From positions 540,355 through 604,354 of the forward strand of contig NZ_BMRO01000002.1 of NCBI RefSeq assembly GCF_014648675.1: a DNA stretch of 64,000 bases. The letters are read 5' to 3'. How positions within the stretch are numbered: position 1 is the first letter of the stretch; each line of letters begins with the position of its first letter. Source of the DNA: Actinomadura livida (GTDB taxonomy: Bacteria; Actinomycetota; Actinomycetes; Streptosporangiales; Streptosporangiaceae). The notes below the pieces were generated by a model. It did no database searches, was not told the DNA's origin, and saw only the letters and a program-made list of their open reading frames with translations. Positions 32,609 to 40,589 of this stretch are shown here, in pieces. Both the position numbers and the translations under genes were made by a program.

Positions 32609-34492
32609 ATGGGCGCCTACGCGGCCGCGTACGAACGCAGCATCGCCGATCCGACCCGATTCTGGGGCCTGGCGGCGCGGGACGTGCGCTGGCTCGTCCC
32701 GCCGGACCGGGTCCTGGACGACGGGGCGCCCCCCTTCTACCGGTGGTTCACCGGCGGTGAGCTGAACACCTGCGACAACGCCCTGGACCGGCACGTCGAG
32801 GAGGGGCGGGGCGACCAGGCCGCGCTCATCTACGACAGCCCCGTCACCGGGACGGTGCGGACCTACACCTACCGCGAGCTCACCGACCTGGTCGCGCGGT
32901 TCGCCGGGGCGCTGCGGGCGCAGGGCGTCGACCGCGGCGACCGGGTGGTGATCTACCTGCCGATGGTGCCCGAGGCCGTGATCGCGATGCTGGCGTGCGC
33001 GCGGCTCGGCGCGGTGCACTCGGTGGTGTTCGGCGGGTTCGCGGCGCGCGAGCTGGCCGTCCGCATCGACGACGCCCGGCCCAAGGCCGTCGTGTCGGCC
33101 TCCTGCGGCATCGAGGCCGGCCGGATCGTGCCCTACAAGCCGCTGCTGGACCAGGCGCTGGAGATGGCCAGGCACAAGGTCGACCGGTGCGTCATCCGGC
33201 AGCGCGAGCAGCTGCACGCCGACCTCGTCCGCCCGCGGGACGTGGAATGGGACGAGGCCGTCGCCGCCGCGCAGCCCGCCGAGTGCGTGCCCGTCGCCGC
33301 CACCGACCCCCTCTACATCCTGTACACGTCCGGGACGACCGGGCGGCCCAAGGGCGTCGTGCGCGACAACGGCGGGCACGCGGTGGCGCTGCGCTGGTCC
33401 ATGGAGAACGTGTTCGGCGTCGGGCCGGGCGACGTGTTCTGGGCCGCGTCCGACGTGGGCTGGGTCGTCGGGCACTCCTACATCGTGTACGCGCCGCTGC
33501 TCACCGGCTGCACGACCGTCCTGTACGAGGGCAAGCCCGTGGGCACCCCGGACGCGGGCGCCTTCTGGCGGGTCGCGGCGCAGCACCGGGTGAAGGCGCT
33601 GTTCGCCGCGCCGACCGCGATCCGCGCGGTCAAGAAGGAGGACCCGGAGGGCGCGCTGCTCGCCGGGCACGACCTGTCGGCGCTGGACACGCTGTTCCTC
33701 GCCGGGGAGCGGCTCGACCCCGAAACGTACCGGTGGGCGTCGCGGGTCCTGGACCGGCCGGTCATCGACCACTGGTGGCAGACCGAGACCGGCTGGCCGA
33801 TCGTGGCGAACCTGCGCGGGCTCGAGCCCCTGCCGGTCAAGCCCGGGTCGCCGTCGGTGCCGGTCCCCGGATACGACGTGCGGATCCTCGGCCCGGACGG
33901 CTCGCCGCTGCCGCCCGGCACGGACGGCGACATCGCGATCCGGCTGCCGCTGCCGCCCGGGACGCTGCCCACGCTCTGGCAGGACGACGAGCGCTTCGTC
34001 GAGTCCTACCTGACCAAGTTCCCCGGGCACTACCTGACCGGAGACGGCGGGCACATCGACGAGGACGGCTACGTCTGGGTGATGGGCCGCACCGACGACG
34101 TGATCAACGTCGCCGGGCACCGGCTGTCCACCGGGACGATGGAGGAGGTCATCGCCTCCCACCCGGCCGTCGCCGAATGCGCGGTCATCGGCGTCCACGA
34201 CGCGCTCAAGGGGCAGGTGCCGCGCGGGCTGGTCGTGCTGAAGAGCGGCGTACTCGCCGAGCCGGAGGAGCTGTGCCCCGAGCTCATCGGGATGGTGCGC
34301 GAGCAGGTCGGGCCCGTCGCCTCCCTCAAGGAGATCAGCATCGTCCCGGCGCTGCCGAAGACGCGGTCGGGCAAGATCCTTCGGGGCGTGATGCGTGGCA
34401 TCGCCGACGGGCAGGACGTCACCGTCCCGTCCACGATCGAGGATCCGGACGTCCTGGAGACCCTCCGTCCCGTGCTGCGGAAGGCGCCCTAG
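32609..34492 (+). CDS. prpE: Propionyl-CoA synthetase
   Basis: 627-residue AMP-forming ligase making propionyl-CoA from propionate, ATP and CoA. It follows PrpE closely: YERSIADPTRFW at the N-terminus, CDNALDRH, VIYLPMVPEAVIAMLACARL and VFGGFAARELAVRIDDA. YTSGTTGRPKGVVRDNGG is the AMP-binding motif and DHWWQTETGWP is A5-like. The catalytic Lys of the C-terminal domain is Lys589 (RSGKILRG). The ATG at 32609 has GGGAGGACG. In the same window icmF and a long-chain acyl-CoA synthetase also handle short acyl-CoA pools. Acetate may be a side substrate. Confidence 0.9.
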   Translation: MGAYAAAYERSIADPTRFWGLAARDVRWLVPPDRVLDDGAPPFYRWFTGGELNTCDNALDRHVEEGRGDQAALIYDSPVTGTVRTYTYRELTDLVARFAGALRAQGVDRGDRVVIYLPMVPEAVIAMLACARLGAVHSVVFGGFAARELAVRIDDARPKAVVSASCGIEAGRIVPYKPLLDQALEMARHKVDRCVIRQREQLHADLVRPRDVEWDEAVAAAQPAECVPVAATDPLYILYTSGTTGRPKGVVRDNGGHAVALRWSMENVFGVGPGDVFWAASDVGWVVGHSYIVYAPLLTGCTTVLYEGKPVGTPDAGAFWRVAAQHRVKALFAAPTAIRAVKKEDPEGALLAGHDLSALDTLFLAGERLDPETYRWASRVLDRPVIDHWWQTETGWPIVANLRGLEPLPVKPGSPSVPVPGYDVRILGPDGSPLPPGTDGDIAIRLPLPPGTLPTLWQDDERFVESYLTKFPGHYLTGDGGHIDEDGYVWVMGRTDDVINVAGHRLSTGTMEEVIASHPAVAECAVIGVHDALKGQVPRGLVVLKSGVLAEPEELCPELIGMVREQVGPVASLKEISIVPALPKTRSGKILRGVMRGIADGQDVTVPSTIEDPDVLETLRPVLRKAP

Positions 34493-34517
34493 CCATCCGG
34501 GACGGGGGCGGCGGGTC

Positions 34518-34787
34518 CTAGCGGCGGGTCCGCTTCGGCCAGAGCACCGTCACCACCAGGACGCCGACGACCGCGGCGGCGACCTGCAGGGCCGTCTCCC
34601 CGAAGCTCCAGCCGCCGTCCGTAACGCCGGACACGTCGGCCAGGCCCGTCCCGGCGAACGCCGCGACGATGCCGGCCGCCATCCCGAACCACACCGGCAT
34701 GCTCTCCCGGTTCGGCACGATCAGCCGTCCGAGCGTCCCGACGGCCGCGCCCAGCACGACGGCCGCGACGAGCCCGCCGATGGTCAT
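34518..34787 (-). CDS. GlsB/YeaQ/YmgE-family membrane protein
   Basis: 89 residues with three hydrophobic segments. The start MTIGGLVAAVVLGAAVGTLG and the following RLIVPNRESMPVWFGMAAGI match the small GlsB/YeaQ/YmgE stress-associated membrane protein family (transglycosylase-associated protein). A GGGAGGGAG ribosome-binding site precedes the ATG at 34787. It ends with the basic tail WPKRTRR. Convergent with prpE. Biochemical function is not known for the family. Confidence 0.85.
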   Translation of the reverse strand: MTIGGLVAAVVLGAAVGTLGRLIVPNRESMPVWFGMAAGIVAAFAGTGLADVSGVTDGGWSFGETALQVAAAVVGVLVVTVLWPKRTRR

Positions 34788-34872
34788 GTGCGCTCCCTCC
34801 CCCGCTCCGGAGTCCTCACGGCGGTGCCCTACCCGCGGCGGGATCGGCGACACGGGTGCCGGGACGCGTGGG

Positions 34873-35862
34873 TCAGCTCACGACCAGCGTGCGGCGCCCC
34901 GGCGGGACCAGCTCGCCGATGACGCGCGCGCCGGGGATCTCGCCGGCGATCAGCAGGCCGCCGGAGATCTGCGCGTCGGCGAGCAGCAGCCGCTCCTCCT
35001 CGCCGATCCGGCGGAAGTCGGTGTGCGGGGTGACCCACGCGAGGTTGCGCCGCGACCCGCCGGGGACGAAGCCGTCGCGCACGGCGGCCGGCGCCCCGTC
35101 CAGGTACGGCACGGCGGAGGCGTTCACGACGGCCGTGACGCCGCTCGCCCGCGCGAGCTTGTAGAGGTGGCCGAGCAGCCCGAAACCGGTCACGTCCGTC
35201 GCGCAGGCGACGCCGCGCTCCAGGGCGGCGAGGCCGGCGTCGGCGTTGAGCGCGGTCATCGTCTCCACCGCGTGCGGGAAGGACTCGCCGGTGGTCTTGT
35301 GGCGGGCGTTGAGGACGCCGACGCCGAGCGGCTTGGTCAGCGACAGCGGGAGGCCGGGGCGCGCGGCGTCCAGCCGCAGCAGCCGGCCCGGGTCGGCGAC
35401 GCCGGTCACGGCGAGGCCGTACTTGGGCTCGGGGTCGTCGACGCTGTGCCCGCCCGCGATGGCGCAGCCCGCGAGCGCGGCCTGGTCCCGCCCGCCGCGC
35501 AGGACCTCGCGGGCCAGCTCGGCGGGCAGCGCGTCGCTCGGCCAGCCGAGCAGGTTGAGGGCCATCACCGGCGTGCCGCCGACCGCGTAGACGTCCGACA
35601 GCGCGTTCGCCGCGGCGATGCGGCCCCAGTCGTAGGCGTCGTCGACGACGGGGGTGGAGAAGTCCGCGGTGGAGACCACCGCGCGGCCGCCCTCGATCCG
35701 CACCACGGCGGCGTCGTCGCCGTCCGGGCCGCCCAGCACGAGCGCGTCGCCGCCGGTGAGGCCGGTCACCAGCCGCTCCAGCTCCGCCGGGGGGATCTTG
35801 GACGCGCAGCCACCGCCGTGCGCGTACTGCGTGAGGCGGGCGACGGGGGCGAGGCGAGTCAC
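34873..35862 (-). CDS. selD: Selenophosphate synthetase
   Basis: 329 residues; makes selenophosphate from selenide and ATP for selenocysteine or selenouridine. The start VTRLAPVARLTQYAHGGGCA carries the active-site Cys, followed by SKIPP with the catalytic Lys. This is the Cys, not the selenocysteine, version. TADFSTPVVDDAYDWGRIAA and NALSDVYAVGG are the ATP/metal signatures. The GTG at 35862 lies six bases after a TTAAAT -10 box, so translation may be leaderless. It looks fully functional, unlike the SelB nearby. selA is not adjacent. Confidence 0.93.
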   Translation of the reverse strand: MTRLAPVARLTQYAHGGGCASKIPPAELERLVTGLTGGDALVLGGPDGDDAAVVRIEGGRAVVSTADFSTPVVDDAYDWGRIAAANALSDVYAVGGTPVMALNLLGWPSDALPAELAREVLRGGRDQAALAGCAIAGGHSVDDPEPKYGLAVTGVADPGRLLRLDAARPGLPLSLTKPLGVGVLNARHKTTGESFPHAVETMTALNADAGLAALERGVACATDVTGFGLLGHLYKLARASGVTAVVNASAVPYLDGAPAAVRDGFVPGGSRRNLAWVTPHTDFRRIGEEERLLLADAQISGGLLIAGEIPGARVIGELVPPGRRTLVVS

Positions 35863-35868
35863 CGCATG

Positions 35869-35898
35869 ATTTAACGCACAACCATCGCAAATGATCAA
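35869..35898 (-). promoter_or_regulatory. selD promoter, probably leaderless
   Basis: On the minus strand TTGATC (35898-35893) and TTAAAT (35874-35869) are separated by 18 bases. The distance from the -10 box to the GTG start of selD is six bases, so transcription would begin at or next to the start codon. No Shine-Dalgarno sequence is present, which agrees with a leaderless mRNA. Confidence 0.6.
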
Positions 35899-36038
35899 GA
35901 AACGGACAGTGGCCGGGTGGTCACCCACGGCCCGGATCGCTCTCCGACCAGCCCCGAAATCCCGGAAAGACTTGTCCGAACGGTGTTCGGCATGGTGCGA
36001 TCTGACTCTGCAAGTCATCACTTACTAGTAGGGGCGAC

Positions 36039-37880
36039 ATGGGGATCCAGGAAGACCGGGCCGAACTCGATCAGGCCCTCGCGGGACAGACGATCTGCAC
36101 CGGCCTCGCCGAGACCGCCGAGCGGCACGGCGACCTGCCGGCCTACTCCGACCGCGTCGACGGCGAGTGGAAGACGCTGACATGGGCCGCCACCCGCACC
36201 CGCGCGCTGGAGACGGCCGCGGGCTTCGCCGCCCTCGGCCTCCAGGCGGGCGACGTGGTCGCGCTGATGATGCCGAACCGCTCCGAGCACATCCTGGCCG
36301 ACCTCGGCGCCGTGCACGCCGGCGGCATCCCCACCACGGTGTACGCCACCCTCGCGCCGGACCAGATCGCGTTCGTCGCCGGCGACTGCTCCGCGAAGTA
36401 CGCCGTCCTCGACGGCAGGGACCAGCTCGACCGCTGGGAGCCGGTCCTGGACCGCCTCCCCGAGCTGCGCAAGGTCATCGTCGTGGAGGCGGCCGACTGC
36501 CCCGCGGGCGACCGCTTCATGACCTGGGACGCGCTCACGGAGCTCGGCCGCGGGGAGCTCGCCGCGGACCCGGCCGCCATCGACCGTCGCTGGCAGGCCG
36601 TCAAGCCCGAGGACACCGTCACCCTGCTCTACACGTCCGGCACGACGGGCGACCCCAAGGGCGTCCTCATCACGCACTCGATGGTGCTGCACGAGGGCGC
36701 GATGGTGAAGCGCAGCTCGGTGCTGCCCGACCACCCGGCCGGCGTCTCCTACCTGCCGTTCGCGCACATCGCCGACCGCGTCCTCAGCTACTACCTGCCG
36801 GTGGGGCTCGCCTCCCACATCCACTTCTGCCCCGACCCCGCCCAGCTCACCTCGATCCTTCCCCAGGTCCGGCCGCACTCGTTCTTCGGCGTGCCCCGCG
36901 TCTGGGAGAAGATCATGGCGGGCATCCAGGCGGTCCTGTCGGCCGAGCAGGACCAGGCCAAGAAGCAGGCCGTCGCCGCCGCCCTCGACGCCGGGCGCGC
37001 CTACGTGCAGGCCCAGGAGTTCGGCAACACGCCCACCCCCGAGATCACCGCCGCGTTCGAGAAGGCCGACGCGGCGGTGCTCACCCCGATGCGGGCCATG
37101 CTCGGCCTGGACCGCGTGATGCAGGCGTCCAGCGCCGCCGCCCCGCTGCCCGTCGACGTCGCCCGGTTCTTCGCGGGCCTCGGCCTGAAGATCTTCGACG
37201 CCTACGGGATGACGGAGACCACCGGCGCCATCACCGCCAACCTCGCCGACTCCTTCAAGCTCGGCACGGTCGGCCGCCCCTTCGCCGGCGTGGAGCTGAA
37301 GCTCGCCGAGGACGGCGAGATCCTCGTCCGCGGCCGCACCTGCACGCCCGGCTACCTGGGCCGCCCGGAGGCGACCGCCGAGCTGATCGACTCCGGCGGC
37401 TGGGTGCACACCGGCGACGTCGGCCGCCTCGACGACGACGGCTTCCTCAAGATCGTCGACCGCAAGAAGGAGCTCATCATCACCGCCGGCGGCGAGAACA
37501 TCGCCCCGTCCATGATCGAGAACCATCTGAAGGAGCACCCGCTCATCGGCCAGGCCCTCGCCTTCGGCGACCGGCGCCCCTACGTCGTCGCGCTCATCAC
37601 CCTCGACGGCGAGGTCGCCCCCGTCTGGGCGGCCGCCCACGGCGTCGACACCACCGACCTGGCCGCCCTCGCCGACAATCCCCTCGTCCTGGAGGAGGTC
37701 GCCAAGGCCGTCGAGGACGCCAACGCCCGCCTCGCCCGCGTCCAGCAGGTGAAGAAGTGGCGCCTGCTGCCCGCCGAGTGGACCGCCGAGAGCGAGGAGC
37801 TCACCCCGACCCTCAAGCTCAAGCGGCGCGTCGTCCACACCAAGTACTCCGCGGCCATCGAGGACCTCTACCAGGGCTGA
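36039..37880 (+). CDS. Long-chain fatty acid-CoA ligase, FadD15-like
   Basis: 613 residues of the AMP-forming acyl-CoA synthetase family. LLYTSGTTGDPKGVLITHSM is the P-loop motif and YLPFAHIADRVLSYYLPV is typical of long-chain enzymes. DAYGMTETTGAITANLAD is the adenylate-binding motif, and IVDRKKELIITAGGENIAPS starts the C-terminal domain. Length and motifs match FadD15-type proteins of actinobacteria. AGGGG lies upstream of the ATG. It is divergent from selD; tRNA-Sec follows 26 bases downstream. Confidence 0.93.
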   Translation: MGIQEDRAELDQALAGQTICTGLAETAERHGDLPAYSDRVDGEWKTLTWAATRTRALETAAGFAALGLQAGDVVALMMPNRSEHILADLGAVHAGGIPTTVYATLAPDQIAFVAGDCSAKYAVLDGRDQLDRWEPVLDRLPELRKVIVVEAADCPAGDRFMTWDALTELGRGELAADPAAIDRRWQAVKPEDTVTLLYTSGTTGDPKGVLITHSMVLHEGAMVKRSSVLPDHPAGVSYLPFAHIADRVLSYYLPVGLASHIHFCPDPAQLTSILPQVRPHSFFGVPRVWEKIMAGIQAVLSAEQDQAKKQAVAAALDAGRAYVQAQEFGNTPTPEITAAFEKADAAVLTPMRAMLGLDRVMQASSAAAPLPVDVARFFAGLGLKIFDAYGMTETTGAITANLADSFKLGTVGRPFAGVELKLAEDGEILVRGRTCTPGYLGRPEATAELIDSGGWVHTGDVGRLDDDGFLKIVDRKKELIITAGGENIAPSMIENHLKEHPLIGQALAFGDRRPYVVALITLDGEVAPVWAAAHGVDTTDLAALADNPLVLEEVAKAVEDANARLARVQQVKKWRLLPAEWTAESEELTPTLKLKRRVVHTKYSAAIEDLYQG

Positions 37881-37906
37881 GACCGGCGACGGCTAAGATC
37901 GTCGGC

Positions 37907-37999
37907 GGAGGCGTGCGAGTGCCTGGTGGCCTCCCCGGCCTTCAAAGCCGATGGTCCCGAGGATCTCGGGACGGCGGGTTCGATTCCCGTACGCCTCCG
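37907..37999 (+). tRNA. selC: tRNA-Sec (anticodon UCA)
   Basis: 93 bases with the features of bacterial selenocysteine tRNA: an eight-base acceptor stem GGAGGCGT/ACGCCTCC (37907-37914 with 37991-37998), discriminator G, anticodon TCA at 37942-37944 in the loop CTTCAAA, and a long variable arm with a perfect eight-base stem GTCCCGAG/CTCGGGAC (37954-37961 with 37965-37972). The T arm is GCGGG-TTCGATT-CCCGT. CCA is not encoded. Two blemishes: the outer pair of the anticodon stem is C37935-A37951, and the D stem (GAG-T-GCC with GGC-CTC) needs a bulged T. It lies just downstream of the acyl-CoA ligase gene. Confidence 0.9.
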
Positions 38000-38059
38000 C
38001 GGGCCTCCGCCGGGCCCGGGCCGTCACGGCCCGGGCCCGGCGTCCTCACGTCCGCGCGG

Positions 38060-38956
38060 TCACCGGGCGCCGACGTAGTCCCAGGCGCGGGCGATCTCCC
38101 GCAGCTCGGGCGGGACATCGTCGGCGGGCGGCAGCGGGCGGGCCGGCTGGATCTCGCCGGACTTGAGCTTCGCGCCCCAGTCGCCGAAGGCGGCGCGGTA
38201 GGGGCCGTGGCTGAGCCGGCCGTAGTCCAGCATCCCCGGCTCCCACTCCACGCCGAGGTAGGAGCAGATCTCCGTGGTCACGCGCTCGGGCTCGGCCGTC
38301 AGCTCCTCGTACCGGACGGTGAGGCCGGAGAGCGCGTTCCTGGCCTCCTCGATGTGCTCGGCGTAGCGGAGGATCTCCGGGACGACCGTCTCCGGGACCG
38401 AGCCCTTGCGCCTGGCCAGGACCGACTCGACGATCGAGGCGGGGTGGCGGAGCAGGAAGAGGTAGCGCGCCTCCGGCCACGCGGCGGCCAGCCGGCGCCA
38501 GATCAGGGCGTTGGACGGCGTCTTCTCCACGATCTGCGTCTTGCCGCTGCGCTGGAGCTCGTACGAGAGGACGTTGTCCCAGAGCATGTACTGCAGCTCG
38601 CGGACGTCCAGCCCCAGTTCGCCCATGATGTCGTAGGTGAACTCGCGGCCCGGCTTCACCTTGAGGTGGCGCAGGTGGAGCTCGTGCGGGGCGCGGATCT
38701 TCGAGTGGCTGTTGAGGAGCACGCGGAGCAGCGTCGAGCCCGAACGCACCGAGCACAGGACGAAGACCGGCGACTCCACGATCCGGGGAACCTTCGAGGG
38801 GACGATCGCGCCCGCCTCGTCCTCGCCCGGGGGCGCGTCGGACGCCCCCTCCGGCCCCTGCGCGCGGCCCGGCGGCCGCAGGGCCGCCGCGAGGAGGGTC
38901 CCTCGGCGCTTGAGTCCGGTTGCGACCTGGTTCTTCTTCCCTGGTGACGTGCTCAT
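38060..38956 (-). CDS. Sulfotransferase family protein
   Basis: 298 residues. The 5'-phosphosulfate-binding loop of PAPS-dependent sulfotransferases is seen in PVFVLCSVRSGSTLLRVLL. The segment YLFLLRHPASIVESVL is the 3'-phosphate-binding region. EKTPSNALIWRRL and VRYEELTAEPERVTTEIC complete the fold. No signal peptide. The acceptor could be a lipid, sugar or small molecule and is unknown. The ATG at 38956 lacks a strong ribosome-binding site. A 21-base motif 43 bases upstream (39000-39020) recurs before the DUF4333/fdhD pair. Confidence 0.85.
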   Translation of the reverse strand: MSTSPGKKNQVATGLKRRGTLLAAALRPPGRAQGPEGASDAPPGEDEAGAIVPSKVPRIVESPVFVLCSVRSGSTLLRVLLNSHSKIRAPHELHLRHLKVKPGREFTYDIMGELGLDVRELQYMLWDNVLSYELQRSGKTQIVEKTPSNALIWRRLAAAWPEARYLFLLRHPASIVESVLARRKGSVPETVVPEILRYAEHIEEARNALSGLTVRYEELTAEPERVTTEICSYLGVEWEPGMLDYGRLSHGPYRAAFGDWGAKLKSGEIQPARPLPPADDVPPELREIARAWDYVGAR

Positions 38957-38999
38957 GATGGGGTGCCGGATACCACTCTCTGCTGGGCGGAAGGGGTAA

Positions 39000-39020
39000 G
39001 GACCCAAATCTAGACGGTTC
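39000..39020. promoter_or_regulatory. Conserved 21-base motif, copy 1
   Basis: Plus-strand sequence begins GGACCCAAATC and continues TAGACGGTTC. It matches the copy at 39556-39576 at 17 of 21 positions, in the same orientation. Each lies in an intergenic region ahead of a minus-strand gene. A shared regulator or alternative promoter is possible. Confidence 0.35.
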
Positions 39021-39118
39021 CTCGCCAGGAGGCCCATACACCTCCCGGTTCCCAGCTGAACCCCGTTCACCCGCCCGGGGCGCCGGCCGGGCTCCCCCTC
39101 GCCCGGCCGGCGGCGCCG

Positions 39119-39442
39119 CTACGCCTCCTTCATCGTGAAGTTGACCTGGTCCCCTTCGACGGAGGTCACGGTCACGATCATGCGGTACTCGCGGCCCGTG
39201 GCGTCGCGGACGGTGCACTCGAGCGTGGCGCCGACCTCGCCCTTGAGGCTCTCCGGGCACTCGCTGGTGGCCGGGCCGATGCCGGCGTCGTCGAACGGCG
39301 GGCCGAACTTGGCGTCGAGCTGCTCCTCGACCTTGGCCGCGGAGACGGTCTTGCTGACCTCGACGGTCTTGGAGACCTCGCATCCGGCGGTGGAGAGCAC
39401 GAGGCCACCGAGCAGGACGGGCAGGACAAGGAACTTGCGCAT
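39119..39442 (-). CDS. DUF4333 lipoprotein
   Basis: 107 residues. [16 protein letters not shown] and the lipobox LSTAGC show a lipid-anchored exported protein. The mature part has two more Cys (SECPESL, LECTV) that could form a disulfide, with the [15 protein letters not shown] strand typical of DUF4333. This domain occurs in actinobacterial envelope proteins without known function. I prefer the ATG at 39442 with AGGAG upstream, over a GTG 12 bases earlier. Divergent from fdhD. Confidence 0.82.
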   Translation of the reverse strand: MRKFLVLPVLLGGLVLSTAGCEVSKTVEVSKTVSAAKVEEQLDAKFGPPFDDAGIGPATSECPESLKGEVGATLECTVRDATGREYRMIVTVTSVEGDQVNFTMKEA

Positions 39443-39555
39443 CGGTGTCTTCACTCCTGTGTGCCAGCGGCGTCCCCCCGTGGGCCGCCTGATGCACTCT
39501 GATGATCGATCTCCCGGGCGGGCCCGGACCAGGGTGCCCGGTCCCGAGAAAAAGG

Positions 39556-39576
39556 GGACACAAATCAGGACGTTTC
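39556..39576. promoter_or_regulatory. Conserved 21-base motif, copy 2
   Basis: Plus-strand sequence begins GGACACAAATC and continues AGGACGTTTC. It resembles copy 1 at 39000-39020 and lies between the divergent DUF4333 and fdhD genes. A weaker relative (AAAACCAGACGGTAAC) lies at 40459-40474, upstream of the next plus-strand gene. Confidence 0.35.
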
Positions 39577-39623
39577 GGAGAGAACTTTTCGTTACCGCCC
39601 GGTTTCCCGGGTACGTTCACGCC

Positions 39624-40436
39624 ATGGGGCGGATCACCGTGCGCAGGCCCGTGCTGCGGCTGAGTACCTCCGGGTCGCGCGGGCGCCGCCCGGACACGCT
39701 CGCGGTCGAGGAGCCGCTGGAGATCCGCGTCGCGGGCAAGCCCCTCACGATCACCATGCGGACGCCGGGGCACGATTTCGACCTCGTCGCCGGCTTCCTG
39801 GCTGCCGAGGGCGTCATCGGGAGCGCGGACGACCTGGCGACGATGCGCTACTGCGCCGACACCGCGGAGCAGAACACGCTGGACGTCGCGCTCGCGCCGG
39901 GAGTGCCGCCACCCGACGACTCCATGACCAGGGCTTTCACCACGACGAGCGCGTGCGGGGTCTGCGGGAAGTCCAGCGTGGAGGCGCTGCGCGCCGACCG
40001 GCCCTACGAGGTGGGCGCCGATCCGGTGCGACTCACCCCCGGCGTCCTCGCGGCGCTCCCCGGCCGGCTGCGCAAGGCCCAGCGGGTCTTCGACCGGACG
40101 GGCGGCCTGCACGCGGCGGGCCTGTTCGACGCCGGCGGCGAGCTGCTGGCGCTGCGGGAGGACGTGGGCCGGCACAACGCGGTCGACAAGGTGATCGGGT
40201 GGGCGCTGCGCCAGGGGCGGCTGCCGCTCGCCGGGACGGTCCTGATGGTGAGCGGGCGCGCGTCGTTCGAGCTGACGCAGAAGGCGATGACGGCGGGCGT
40301 GCCGGTGCTGGCGGCGGTCTCCGCGCCGTCGTCGCTCGCGGTCGATCTCGCCGAGGACGCGGGAATGACGCTCGTCGGGTTCCTGCGGGGTGAGACGATG
40401 AACGTCTACACGGGAGCCGAGCGCCTCGCCCCATAA
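39624..40436 (+). CDS. fdhD: Formate dehydrogenase accessory sulfurtransferase FdhD
   Basis: 270 residues. FdhD passes sulfur from a cysteine desulfurase to the molybdenum cofactor of formate dehydrogenase, which is essential for that enzyme. [16 protein letters not shown] has the active-site pair Cys111 and Cys114. [38 protein letters not shown] and [18 protein letters not shown] are the other conserved blocks. The ATG at 39624 starts the conserved region. Formate dehydrogenase itself is outside the window. It fits with the nearby moaA, mobA and selenocysteine genes. Confidence 0.93.
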   Translation: MGRITVRRPVLRLSTSGSRGRRPDTLAVEEPLEIRVAGKPLTITMRTPGHDFDLVAGFLAAEGVIGSADDLATMRYCADTAEQNTLDVALAPGVPPPDDSMTRAFTTTSACGVCGKSSVEALRADRPYEVGADPVRLTPGVLAALPGRLRKAQRVFDRTGGLHAAGLFDAGGELLALREDVGRHNAVDKVIGWALRQGRLPLAGTVLMVSGRASFELTQKAMTAGVPVLAAVSAPSSLAVDLAEDAGMTLVGFLRGETMNVYTGAERLAP

Positions 40437-40589
40437 GCGCCCACTTGTCATCACGGGGCGAAAACCAGACGGTAACTTGTTGGGTCCTTCTCAAGAAACC
40501 TGCGGCCCACTCCAGTTGACTCGTCCACCAATGGACACACGCGTGCGCGCCCCCGCGCCGCGCGCCGGCATGCGGAAGCGAGGGACGGG

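Noticed and set aside
34873..36021. N-terminally extended SelD starting at 36021
   Set aside because: The extra 53 codons span the promoter-like AT-rich region and do not resemble SelD; the conserved protein begins at the GTG at 35862.
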